From Unio delphinus (taxonomy: Eukaryota; Mollusca; Bivalvia; Unionida; Unionidae), in NCBI GenBank assembly GCA_029339505.1, contig JAQISU010001235.1, positions 40,850,315 to 40,914,314 on the forward strand: DNA of 64,000 nucleotides. The letters run 5' to 3'. The notes beneath the pieces are model-generated. The model had not been told where the DNA came from and searched no databases. It worked only from the letters and a program-made list of their open reading frames with translations. Numbering within the stretch: position 1 is the stretch's first letter; the number at the start of each line of letters is the position of its first letter. The position numbers and the translations under genes are program-made. Shown here piece after piece: positions 25,650-35,828 of the stretch.

Positions 25650-25767
25650 ACAACAACAACAACACTTTTTATCATCATCATTATTATTACATCTATTATT
25701 ATTATTATTATTAGTAGTAGTAGTAGGAGGAGGAGGAGGAGGAGGAGGAGGAGGAGGAGGAGGAGGA
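25617..25767 (+). repeat. Compound trinucleotide microsatellite (ATC, AAC, ATT, GTA, GGA)
   Basis: Five different trinucleotide tracts follow one another, ending in about 14 GGA units at 25726-25767. Poly-His, poly-Ser, poly-Gly and poly-Pro frames derive from it. Confidence 0.95.
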
Positions 25768-25884
25768 ATGGTATCTTCCACAGCCTTTGTGATGAATTTC
25801 TGGTCGACTTTTTCTTTCGGAATTAGAGTACTTCCAGTACCCTTGGAGCTCAAATACCTTTCTTATTGGTCTTGCAGTTCCGAT

Positions 25885-26235
25885 GCTTATGTCGCTTTCT
25901 GCAGCAAGTCTAACTTTAGTAATATTCCTTGCGTTGTTTGGCAGTATTCCTGCAGCAACTTTCTCTTTAGTAATATGCCTTGCGTTGTTTGGCAGTATTC
26001 CTGCAGCAACTTTCTCTTTAGTGATATGCCTTGCGTTGTTTGGCAGTATTCCTGCAACTTTCTCTTTAGTAATATGCCTTGCGTTGTTTGGCAGTATTCC
26101 TGCAGCAACTTTCTCTTTAGTAATATGCCTTGCGTTTTTCTTGCAGTCTCCCTGCAAAAAGTTTCACCTTCATAATCTGTCTTGCAATTTTGGCTGCCTC
26201 CCTTCAGCAAGTCTCTCTTTAGTTATATGTCTAGC
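25885..26235 (-). repeat. 51 bp tandem array, about 7 units
   Basis: The plus-strand unit contains AGTAATATGCCTTGCGTTG, tttggcagtattcctgcagc and aactttctct. Five central copies are nearly identical; one lacks exactly three bases (gca). On the minus strand the central copies read as a 17-residue repeat (core ARHITKEKVAAGILPNN) that stays open from 26157 through the microsatellite to 25711, downstream of less repetitive sequence. The outermost right-hand units are diverged and out of frame. I recognise no protein family. It could be a decayed exon or chance from a period divisible by three. Confidence 0.8.
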
Positions 26236-27256
26236 GGTTTCTAGCATTGTCCATATATTTAGAGCAATGTTCCTAGTGTTTCCTCCACAATTGTGGTCAG
26301 TGTTGAAATCGAAATCTCACACGACTATTGTCTTGTTTTCTTTGCTGAGTGACCATGCACCGGTTTCCTTGATGAGGTTCGTGCAAAAGGTTCCGTTTTA
26401 AGGTGAAATGTAATAGTTTTCGCGTTAAGGTTCACGTGTTTCATTTCTCGATATCGTTATTATTAATGCGATCCCTACAACACCCCGAATAGACAACTCT
26501 CTCCAACCCAAACCCTGAAAGTTAACAAAACCTAAACCCCGAAAATTTCAACATGAATGACTTTTCATGTCAAGAGGACCAAACAAAAATATTAAGCAAA
26601 GAGATGTGTAACTCAAATCATCGACACAGGGACATGGTAAATGGAAAAGCGGACAAGGAAAATCTTAGGCATTTAAGTTAGCTGTTAACGTTCCTAAGCG
26701 CACAATCCACAATAGTACATGATAATTCATAGATACAATTTTGGTATCTCCTCAATTGCTTCTAAAACAATCTACAAACGCAGCAAGGTATTTCAACTTT
26801 TTAGTAAAAACAAGATGCTAATTTTCTAAGATATTTTGTTGCAAGTTAAATTAAAATTAAAAAACGGATAAAATCGTAAATGAGATATAGGAATCGTCAA
26901 AAGACGTATACCGTTTCAATCAAATGATTATCCATCCGATAAGGCTATTTATTTGATTGTTGAAATTTGTTTACGGTTTACACTCAGAAAAATGATGAAA
27001 AGCACTTTCGAGTACCTTTAAGCAAGTCTTTTTTATGCAGTCGGATTAGTCTATACTTTATACGAAGTTGATTTTTAACGAGTTTCAGTTTATATAAACG
27101 TGATTCTGTTTTTACAGTCTGATGTTGCTGTCAAAAGTGTTCAACATAGATCTTTTGTGTGTGATATTTATGTGTTTCCTTTAAGTCATTGAAAGCTCTG
27201 CTTCTCAGTACAATCCAGTTTTACTGTAATTAATGAAAAGGACTAAACTGACGGCT
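26236..27256. other. Unassigned AT-rich sequence
   Basis: No feature supported between the 51 bp array and the MULE. Confidence 0.5.
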
Positions 27257-27267
27257 GTTAATACGGT
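27257..27267. repeat. Left target-site duplication of the MULE
   Basis: GTTAATACGGT occurs exactly again at 29553-29563. MULEs usually produce 8-11 bp duplications. Confidence 0.9.
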
Positions 27268-27378
27268 GTGCGGACAGTTAATCACGCGACATTTAGACAA
27301 CGACAGTTAATCACAGCGACACATTATCACAGCGACATATAATCACGCGACACATAATCACAGTGACAGATAATCACA
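27268..27378. repeat. Left terminal inverted repeat of the MULE
   Basis: It is built of ~15 bp units of the form CGACAnnTAATCACag, including gacagttaatcac, gacatataatcac and gacacataatcac. It aligns over its full length with the complement of 29424-29552; the right copy has one extra unit. Confidence 0.9.
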
Positions 27379-27637
27379 ATATATAAGTGACTTTTTTATA
27401 ATATCCTTTTTTGGTTGTAAAATCATTGTAATTCAAAAAAAAAAGAAATTCAATAAAAAAAAATTATTTTATATTACTGCAAAAAATTCAATAAAAAATT
27501 ATATTTTAATTTACAGCAGTTTACTGATGAGACAGATGAGCCATGGCGCGCAAATACTGCAGCACGTCGGCAGCCAAATATAGTCCAACTGCACGAGCCA
27601 CACGTTCCTTCAATTCCCTTTACTTCTTCCTTTGAAT

Positions 27638-28926
27638 CTACTGAACTCCAGTTAAACCTTGTAGAAAGGTCGCTTTCTGATTCTGCATATCTTTAGAGAT
27701 GCCATCTAAGAATTTCCACAGAGTAGGGTGATGACATTGAAATAAGGTTTGAAGACCATAGTGCCATCCATCCATGGCGTTGGTTGTTCGAGCAATGCCG
27801 TCACCTGCTGCCTGATGTTGATTCCAACGATGCACCGGAAATATACTTGGTCCATAATTACCTGCTCGTCCAGCCCGGCGTCGTCCACGGATATATGTGT
27901 GTTCGAAGTAAGATAGCAATTCCGGCATGCGCTCATGAAGATCAGCAATATCATCAGCAAGAAGATCGAAAGCTTGTATGATATCGACTTCCGGCATGAG
28001 AGCCAAAGCAGCTAAACAGCGGACACTTCCACAGACAGCGTTGTTAGTTAGTTTGCGATGTCATTCAACTTACGTAAAACGCTTTGACAGAAGTGGAAAT
28101 AACATCCGGATATGACTGCATTAGGATACGCAGCCTGGAACGCAGACATCGCAGCCGTTTCGAAGTCGACAAGAATTCGTTAAGGATTTGCTGCTTGTAT
28201 CATAATTTTCATCTGGACTAGTATGCGCTCATACGAAGATCGTTGCTTGTTGCGGACAAGGCAGTATACTGCAACTAGATTATTGCCAGGACATAGCTCG
28301 AAATGAATCGAATACAGCTGAAAGAAAATAGAAGGCACTACTGCAAACGTTCCATCTGCAAGCCACAGCTTAGCGCGCGCCAGTCCGTCGAGTAATTCGT
28401 GGCATCCCAAAATCAGTATACGGTCTTCATCTTCTGCTCCAGAATCGTACAGGATCATGTCAACAAAACGTGGTGGAACAGTGAAGTTAGTATCGGCTGG
28501 CGGTGGAGGCAACACTACTTCATTCTCATTGTCGGCAAGTATAGCTCTTCTGCGTTGGAGAGTGCGAGTAAGGGTTGATCGCTTCGGCAGCGCCATCAGC
28601 ACGTGATTGTCTAATCTTCGTGAAATCGATCCTATAACGGCAGCTGGCGTTAATGATGATTCACCCATTTTGTTCTTCATTTCGGCACCCGCTTTACGTG
28701 CGAGTGATGTAGCGATGTTGCCTTCATGTGTGTGTCCCTGCTCGTTGTTGGTTACGATGCGATCTCCTTTTGTCGTCAGATGAGCTTTGCATTTGAAACG
28801 CTGAAACATCTTGCAGCGCTAATACGTCTGTCCATTCTTGTTTTCACGGAACTTTACATATTCAAAGTTTCCACATATAACCGTTGGGCATCCCTTAGTT
28901 GATGTTTCAAAAGTAAAGCTATCCAT
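27638..28926 (-). pseudogene. MULE transposase with FLYWCH zinc finger (broken)
   Basis: Reading starts at the ATG at 28926. Residues 1-60 form a FLYWCH-like zinc finger, but the conserved Trp codon of the YW(R)C motif is TAG at 28821-28819 (codon 36). The frame continues from 28809 to a TAA at 28182-28180, covering the first catalytic region (ADGTF followed by the FFQLYSIH segment). Past that stop the same frame reads RILVDFETAAMSAF (second Asp) and GCYFHFCQ, then another TAA near 28048. The C-terminal part, YFEHTYIRG and RTTNAMDGWHYGL, is open at 28006-27638. The position usually occupied by the third catalytic Glu (RTxNAxEGWH in relatives) is Asp here. The family, when active, cuts and pastes its element by recognising the terminal repeats. 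With three in-frame stops and this substitution the copy is almost certainly inactive. Confidence 0.9.
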
Positions 28927-28990
28927 GTTAACTGAATTTATTTTAATGTTATGTTTGGAAAATATGTAAATGTTGGAATTTATATGGTTT

Positions 28991-29340
28991 ATATACTTCC
29001 AGTCGAAGTAGGTAATTGATAAGATAACAATGGCCTAATTACCTATCGAATCCAAGCAGAATTTGCCTCCTGTTTAACTGAGAAGACAATAACACAGAGT
29101 TGTTTTTAATTGCGTTCCATTCCAAGCAAGAGAAGCCGACACAACATTTTGTAAAAAATAATCAAGAATTAATGATGTGGAACGAATGTGTAATACTAAT
29201 ATGTATTTGGGGTATAATTACGGATTTGTTTCTAATTGCCTATCGAATCCAAGCAGAACTTGCCTCCTGTTTAATTGATAAGATAACAATGGCCTAATTG
29301 CCTATCGAATCCAAGCAGAACTGGCCTCCTGTTTAAAACA
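28991..29340. repeat. Interspersed ~62 bp repeat inside the MULE
   Basis: A unit containing GATAAGATAACAATGGCCTA, atTgcctatcgaatccaagc and agaacttgcctcctgttta occurs at about 29017-29077, 29229-29275 (partial) and 29275-29335. Unrelated sequence separates the first from the other two. Confidence 0.85.
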
Positions 29341-29423
29341 TCACTAGAGAAACCAACACTCGTATTTGTACCAATAAATAGAAATAAAATGTTTAAAAAT
29401 ATGTTTAAAATACAATATAATGC

Positions 29424-29552
29424 TGTGATTATCTGTCGCTGTGATTATCTGTAACTGCGATTATGTGTCGCGTGATTAAGTGTCGCTGTGATTAACTGTC
29501 GTTGTTTAAATGTCGCGCGATCAACTGTCGTGTGATTAACTGTCATGGATCC
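29424..29552. repeat. Right terminal inverted repeat of the MULE
   Basis: Complement of the left terminus, with repeated GTGATTA(a/t)(c/g)TGTCG units; it contains one more unit than the left end. Confidence 0.9.
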
Positions 29553-29563
29553 GTTAATACGGT
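29553..29563. repeat. Right target-site duplication of the MULE
   Basis: GTTAATACGGT, identical to 27257-27267. Confidence 0.9.
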
Positions 29564-29689
29564 TGGATGAATATTTCTATTTTTGTTGTTGTTGTTGTAG
29601 CGGCCCTATAATTTTGTAGGAAAGGAAGAATTGTATGCTTCAATGAAATAGTCAACGAATTTCAAGACAAGATCTATATGGAAAATAAT

Positions 29690-30265
29690 TTTTAGGGATA
29701 TCAATGGGAAGCAATTAATCAGGGATATGCATGGGAAGTAATTAATCAGGATATGTTTCGAAAGTAATTTATTAGGGATATGCATGGAAAGTAATTTATT
29801 AGGAATATGCATGGAAAGTAATTTATTAGGGATATGCATGGGAAGTTATTACTCTGGGTTATGTATGGGAAGTAACTAATCAAGGATATGCATGGAAGTA
29901 GTTTATTAGGGATATGAAAGGAAATAATGACTTAGAGTTGTATGGGAAGTAATTAATCAGGATATGTTTGGAAAGTAATTTATTAGGGATATGCATGGCA
30001 AGTTATTACTAGGAGATATGCATGGGAAGTAATTAATCAGGTTTTTTTTTGGAAAGTAATTTATTAGGGATATGCATGGTAAGGTATTACTAGGAGATAT
30101 GCATGGGAAGTAACTAATCAAGGATATGCAATGAAAGTAATGAATTAGGGATATGCTTGGAAAGTAATAAGTCTGGGATTAGTATGCAAAGTAATTAATC
30201 AAGGATATGATTGAAAGTCATTTATTAGGGATATGCATGGAAATAATTAATTAGGGGTATATGTA
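29690..30265 (+). repeat. ~25 bp degenerate minisatellite
   Basis: The unit is about TTTATTAGGGATATGCATGG followed by aaagtaa, in about 22 copies with variants attaatcagg and ttactagga. Confidence 0.9.
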
Positions 30266-30884
30266 ATTTATTGTCACAAAATAAATTCAGCGCATTAACA
30301 AGATGGTTATTAAGTGTTCATTTTCTAAGTACGTACCACTAAAGGTACGACTTGAACAACTTTCGATGTTTTATTTTGTTTGCGGATGTACCAAATGGCA
30401 TGCAATCTGGATTAAATATCGTCCTTTTATTATTCCTGGAGTGTTCGATTACAAGAACGAGGAGACGCTTAATATCTATAACTTATTATTATGAGATATC
30501 TTGGCTGACGCATTAATAATAATAATTTTGAATTTAGTTGCAGAGCTTTGGTGATGTTCATGTTCATTCTTCTGATAGGTTGGTCAGTATCTTGCCACTG
30601 ATTTATGTATATCCATAAATTTCATACATATTTGAAAGGTTCTGGCTTGTATGTCAGGTATTTAGTCATCAGGCTTTATTGTATACAATACATGGCTGAC
30701 GTTGTCTATAATAGCAAATACCACCCGTTTTCAGAAAGAGCAAAACACACTTGTCATCTAATCGGAGTATCATTTCCAAACGTAGTGAAAAATGAGCATC
30801 ACTGTGCAGGTAATAAGGATAGATAGCTTATGTATGTCAGATTACAATGCATTGTTCGGCAATCCGTATGTTCTTTTTGAATTG
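30266..30884. other. Unassigned AT-rich sequence
   Basis: Two short frames (63 and 73 codons) at 30303-30494 and 30605-30826 are not recognisable. Confidence 0.5.
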
Positions 30885-31028
30885 TAGTTTTATAACGAAT
30901 ATGCTCGCTTATTAGTCGAATCCAATTGCAGATAGTTTTATAACGAATATGCTCGCTTATTAGTCGAATCCGATTGCAGATAGTTCTATAACGAATATGC
31001 TCGCTTATTAGTCGAATCCAATTGCAGA
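30885..31028 (+). repeat. 48 bp tandem repeat, exactly three copies
   Basis: The unit begins TAGTTTTATAACGAATATGC; the three copies differ at only two or three positions. Confidence 0.95.
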
Positions 31029-31066
31029 TAGCATATGCACTGATCTGCCCTTGCATAATACACCGG

Positions 31067-31190
31067 TATGTCATATATCAATTATGTATGTCATATATCT
31101 ATTATGTATGTCATATATCTATTATGTATGTCATATATCTATTATGTATGTCATATATATATTATGTATGTCATATATCTATTATGTTTG
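31067..31190 (+). repeat. 20 bp minisatellite, about six copies
   Basis: The unit TATGTATGTCATATATCTAT is almost invariant. Confidence 0.95.
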
Positions 31191-31536
31191 TTCTACTGAT
31201 TACTCCTAACGAATTGCATTTAAATCTTCCAATTGATTCAAAGGAACTACATCATGTTCAATCATTCTAATTATAAGTGTTGTTTCATAAATTCCGATTA
31301 ATTAATATAAATTATACAAATGTGTAATATTATCATATGCAGTAACGTTTGCTTGTTTGGCACACCTTCCTGTGTTGGACCAAGAAATGAAACCATATAT
31401 ATATATATACAAGCGAAGGAAAAAGTTCAAGAAACTGTGAAAGAAGACTAACTGTCCGGACAGGTCACTTAAAATGTATGTTACGTCCTCCACCCTCTTT
31501 ATCTAAAAAACAAACGTTTCATTAATAAATAATTTA
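31191..31536. other. Unassigned AT-rich sequence
   Basis: Only a short (TA)n tract near 31396-31410 is seen. Confidence 0.5.
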
Positions 31537-31600
31537 TTTCCGTTGTGTTGCGTTATATTTCCGTTGTGTTGCGTTATATTTCCGTTGTGTTGTGTTATGT
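31537..31600 (+). repeat. 21 bp tandem repeat, three copies
   Basis: The unit is TTTCCGTTGTGTTGCGTTATA, repeated three times, the last slightly changed. Confidence 0.92.
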
Positions 31601-32501
31601 TTCGCACGATGCAATCAATCCTTTCAAACTACACTGATGATCGTCTGTTGTAAAATCGATAAAGTTTGAGAACAAATATTAGTATCGGTTTTTTGTGCAA
31701 AAGTTATATTCTGGTTTTTAATTTTTTACTATTTAGTTTCCATTTTAATTTTTTCATGTGTTTCGTGTTTTACGATTGCTAATTTGTAGGATTAAGTTTA
31801 AAAGAATAATGTATATTTAACTAAAACATGTACAAATGCTGATCTCACATAAACTGATGCTTTTCAACCCCTCGCTTGCGTGATTGAATCCGCATGATGT
31901 GTTCAATACAATTATATTTTTGTAATTCTTTTAGACCATTATGCTTCATCGTACAACTCCATGCAAAAGTTTCAGGACCGAGACCCGACTATAAGATTAT
32001 TAATTCTCGCCTAGAATCAGTCTGAACCTGGCTGCCAATGATGAATGTTGCCCTATACATGGATTACGTTCGTAGTTTGATCTACGATAATATCTGACAC
32101 ATTGATCGAGAGCTCAAGTTGAAGACGTGATTAATTAAAGTCCTAAGCGGGTTGATATGGGCTTAATTACCATACAATCTTGTACACCACGAATTCAGCC
32201 GCTAGGTGTCAAAGCATTTCACATCTTGCTTAAAACATGATAACGCTCACTCTGCTTGACCAATCACAGCTGATTAGTAAGAAAAAGTACTTTACCTCTC
32301 TAGCTATATCATAAGATTTCAAAATTTTAACATCAAATAATATTTTTGTGAATAAACGTGGCTTTTCTACAACGATCATTATATATTATAAATTTAATTT
32401 ATTCATCTTTAAACAATAATGAGTGTAAGTAATTCAAAGTCGGATGATTAAAACCCTTGACAGTCCAAACATGTCGAGAGATGTGTGGTCTCTGTTCACT
32501 C
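31601..32501. other. Unassigned AT-rich sequence upstream of the LTR element
   Basis: No feature supported. Confidence 0.5.
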
Positions 32502-33729
32502 TGTCACAGAATTAGGCGAAAAATGAATTTATTTCTTCTTGAATACAAACTAATTTCACCATTTTTGTTTCGTCGTACATGCGTTACCTGGGGGGAATAA
32601 GTGTTTTTCAAGGTAAGCGACGTGTAGCGACTTGCATGTACCTGGCTGGAAATCACTTGAAGTCAGGAACATTATAATCACGGGGTGCACGGGAATTTTG
32701 CCCTGAATTCTGCTCACCTATATGGGGACATATAAGGCAGAAAATTTCTAAAAAGATTAGGAGTCAAAAGTATCTTGTTAAAGGAGAGATAGCTCGTCAT
32801 TTTCTTTCTCCAGCCAAAGGGTTGATTGTGCTGTGATTGTGCCGTGATTGTGCTGTTTGATTGTGCCATTTGATTGTGCGATCAAATTGAGGTGTCTGAC
32901 TGTCTGTCTCTCAGACTGTCTGTCCTTCTACGTTTGTATCTGGCGTGAACAGGAGGTCATGATGTCTGAGGATATCTGTCGAGATGTGTAAATATCCGGA
33001 ACTATCTAGAAGTCTAAATGTCCGAGTTTCAGGAGCTGTCTAGAGGTGTAAACGTCCGGGGTAGCATCTAAATGTTTGGGACCGGTGGTTCTAATAGGTG
33101 CTGTATGCTGTCTGTATGTTATTGTAACTGTAGTGGATCCGTGAAGGGCAAGCGGCTGATAAAAGTATTGGGTCAACCCTAGGTATTCGGAGAAGCTGTG
33201 CGGCGATTCAACAGTTGGTGAATCGTACCGTTGTACAGGGTCGAGACGCATGTGTGTGTTTCAGTTGTGGTTACAATTGAATGCATTGATATATTTACAC
33301 GGAGTTACTTTGAATCTCGGTAGTATTCCAAGGAATTCCATGAATCTCAAGAACAGTTAGAAACTTGACTTAATACATATAAATGTTTGTACTTGTTATA
33401 ACAATTAAAACGTGCAATAATATGATTTGAGGTTTATCGCAATACATACGTGCGATAATATAATTTTTGTAAAGGTTCCCTTTTATTTGAAACATTTATT
33501 CAGTCCAGGAGGTTCCTTGGATCTGTGTTCATTTTGAATTACTATTTAATTTTATTTTCAAATTGTGAATGGTTGTGAAGTTTGATTGTGGGTTGAACGC
33601 ATGAGTTACTGTGTTGATACATCATTATTTTTCATTAATAATTTATTTCATAAATTTACATCATCTTTCACATAATGTATTTGAGTTATTCATTTGATCT
33701 ACCATCCACTCGGTAACAATTCTATTACA
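32502..33729 (+). repeat. 5' LTR of the retrotransposon
   Basis: It starts TGTCACAGAATTAGGCG, identical to the start at 37784, and ends in ...ATTACA one base before the primer-binding site. The length of about 1.23 kb cannot be confirmed because the 3' copy is truncated. Small internal repeats (gattgtgc(t/c)gt) lie at 32825-32885. Confidence 0.8.
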
Positions 33730-33730
33730 A

Positions 33731-33748
33731 TGGTGTCAGAAGTGGGAT
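33731..33748 (+). promoter_or_regulatory. Primer-binding site, tRNA-Leu type
   Basis: TGGTGTCAGAAGTGGGAT starts with the complement of CCA and matches the 3' end of tRNA-Leu species (…TCCCACTTCTGACACCA). It lies one base after the LTR end, as expected for minus-strand priming. Confidence 0.85.
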
Positions 33749-33963
33749 CGCTGGATTAAGTAAACTGTCAATCATTTTGTTTATGAAAGTATACATTTAT
33801 TGTTTATATTTGAGCGTGACCTTCTTGACAAGATAACCCTCAAGCAGGGGTTTATTTTTGTTTAGTTTATCTAGGTCCGTGGGTCCAGTATAAACATATT
33901 TAAAGCATTGTTTTGGTTACCTTCATCAGGAAGATAAGGTCAGCCTGTTCTATATATTTATAT

Positions 33964-34777
33964 TGTTACGGCTATTGGATTTAATTTTATTTATTTTTAA
34001 TTATTAAATCCAAATTTGTCATTTAGGGTTTATTATTATTTAAATGGGAAATTTTTCTAGAAAATTCACTTGACCTGGACTTTTCTGGTAAACAGGCTGA
34101 CCTTGGCTTGGTTACCTCAATATCTGACCTTGCTTTAGACATTGTCAACAAGTCTTCAATTCTATTGGTTGGTTTCGGGGACAGCATTTTATTAGTGGCT
34201 GATTTATTCTTCTAGTTCATTCTTTAAGCATGTGACTTGGTGAGGGTAGCTCTTTCCATGACCTTCCTGACTCACATGATTCCTCTTGTTTACTTCAGAA
34301 AAACAATATATATAGCTGTGTTTTAGAAGCTAATTTTAGTAGTAGTAGAATATAAATTGGGCTTATTTTAAAGAAGTTGTGTATTTTCTGTTTTGAGTTT
34401 AATATCTTGTTCTGGACTGTGTCAATTCGTTGGAAAAGAAGAATTATTCTATTTATCTGAAAAAGGACATATGTTTCATAATTTCATCTGGATGATTTAA
34501 AAACAAGAACTGTACCACGTGACATTGTCAGCCATTTTGGATTACATCGTCAAGATTCGAACCTGGAACTATTAGAACATTTATTTATCAGTACTTGTAA
34601 TTCCATTAGTGGATTATTTTGTGAATCCTATATTTGTTGGATTTGATTCTCTAAAACCGTAAGTTTATTTATTTTATGAAAATAATTGTACTTAATAAAA
34701 TCATTGTTAAAGTTATACAAGCTTGTTAGTTTTCAATCTTTCTGTGTTGCTGCTTATTCGAGCCTAAGCACGTAACA
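33964..34777. mobile_element. Nested solo LTR inside the leader
   Basis: An 814 bp block starts TGTTACGG and ends CGTAACA, giving 7 bp inverted termini with TG...CA ends. It is flanked on both sides by ATATTTATAT (33954-33963 and 34778-34787). It carries a TATA-like tatatata near 34307 and aataaa near 34698, and has no open frame. Removing it leaves a leader of about 240 bp from the primer-binding site to the gag start, which is reasonable for such elements. The LTR is unlike the host element's own LTR, so it belongs to a different family. The 10 bp match is longer than a usual 4-6 bp LTR duplication; the AT-rich target may contribute, and ATAT alone would also fit. Confidence 0.7.
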
Positions 34778-34797
34778 ATATTTATATTACAATTGTC

Positions 34798-35828
34798 ATG
34801 TCATCCCTTAAGGACTTGGTTACCTTAGGCAAAGAATTTAGGTATGAAGGAGAAAGTTTAAGGAAATTTATTCAGGAAGAACAAGCCCGGGAAAGGGAAG
34901 AAAGTGTAAGGGCAAGGGAATTAGAATTGGAAGCCGAGAGGGAAAAGATTGCATTAGAGAAGCAGGCCGAAAAGGACAGGATAGAATGGGAAAGGGAAGC
35001 GGAGGAAAGGCGAATAGAGTTAGAAAACGAGCAAAAGTAGAAATATTAGAGTTAGAAGAAAGAGCAAAGCAACGGGATCATGAGCGTAAGGTAGAATTAG
35101 CAACAGCTGGAAAAGGAGAACAAGATTCTGCCTCTAGCAAATTAAGGGGCCCTAAACTACCTCCCTTTGACGATGAAAAAGATAACATGGATAGCTATCT
35201 TCATCGGTTTGAGCGGTATGCCGAAAACCAGAAGTGGAGTCAAAATGACTGGGCACTACATCTTAGTGCTCTATTAAAAGGTAAAGCGCTGGATGTATAC
35301 TCACGACTTCCGAGAGACGATGTGTTTAAGTACGACGTCCTAAAGGAAGCACTTCTCAAAAGGTACGAGCTCACAGAACAGGGTTTTCGTATAAAGTTCA
35401 AGTATAGCAAGCCCGATAAGGGAGAAATCTTTGGTCAGTTCATCGTTAGAATTGCGAACTATTTTGAGCGGTGGATTGAATGCGGCAAAGCGGTGAAAAC
35501 GTTTGAAGGGTTGACTGATTTCTTGCTCAGAGATCATTTATTTAACACAGTTGGGCGAGAACTAGATCAATTTTTGAAAGAGAAAGTCTTCACAAACGTA
35601 AAAGATATGGCTAAGCAAGCCGATTTCTTCGCCGAAGCTCATGGGGGAACCCAGAACGTGGTTTCAAAAGATTTTAAGTCTGGAAACCAGTCTACGTGAC
35701 CGATGCGTAGGGAGCTTGTGAAATCAACTGAGGCAAATATGTCAGTTAGGAATCCAGTTAGTCAGCGTGTGCAATGTGACTTGTGTAATGTATAGGGTCA
35801 TGTTCAAAAAGACTGTCCTAAAAGATAG
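34798..35828 (+). pseudogene. gag: gag polyprotein remnant with CCHC zinc knuckle
   Basis: The start ATG at 34798 opens a Glu/Arg-rich charged region of about 80 codons, a predicted coiled coil. A single-base frameshift near 35033-35040 moves reading to the frame that runs to 35699. That part holds the capsid-like retrotransposon gag domain, with KLPPFDDEKDNMDSYLHRFE near its start and FGQFIVRIANYFERW further on. The stop at 35697-35699 is followed in the same frame by a C-x2-C-x4-H-x4-C knuckle at 35775-35816, itself interrupted by TAG at 35793-35795. Another TAG follows at 35826-35828. Gag proteins assemble the particle and the knuckle binds the element's RNA. With one frameshift and three stops this copy cannot make full-length protein. 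Confidence 0.88.

Larger units (their letters stand above)
27268..29552 (-). mobile_element. Mutator-like (MULE) DNA transposon, complete but degenerate
   Basis: The 2,285 bp element is bounded by an 11 bp target duplication and has long terminal inverted repeats of about 110 and 130 bp. One minus-strand transposase gene (28926-27638) is broken by stop codons. Its features are those of the FLYWCH-containing MULEs of animals: an N-terminal zinc finger, an RNase H-like core with DGTF and LVDFE motifs, a CxxH-type GCYFHF block, and a C-terminal RTTNAxxGWH region. The segment between gene start and right terminus carries copies of a ~62 bp repeat. The target duplication is undecayed, so insertion may be fairly recent relative to the decay of the copied source. 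Confidence 0.92.

Noticed and set aside
25617..25767. Poly-His, poly-Ser, poly-Gly and poly-Pro frames
   Set aside because: Translation of a compound trinucleotide microsatellite.
29583..29620. Collapsed SINE A remnant (GTT-repeat tail next to cggccctataattt)
   Set aside because: The 13 bp similarity to the left flank of SINE A copy 1 includes flanking bases outside the element, so it is probably coincidence.
33006..33251. 81-codon minus-strand frame
   Set aside because: It lies inside the 5' LTR, antisense, with no domain.
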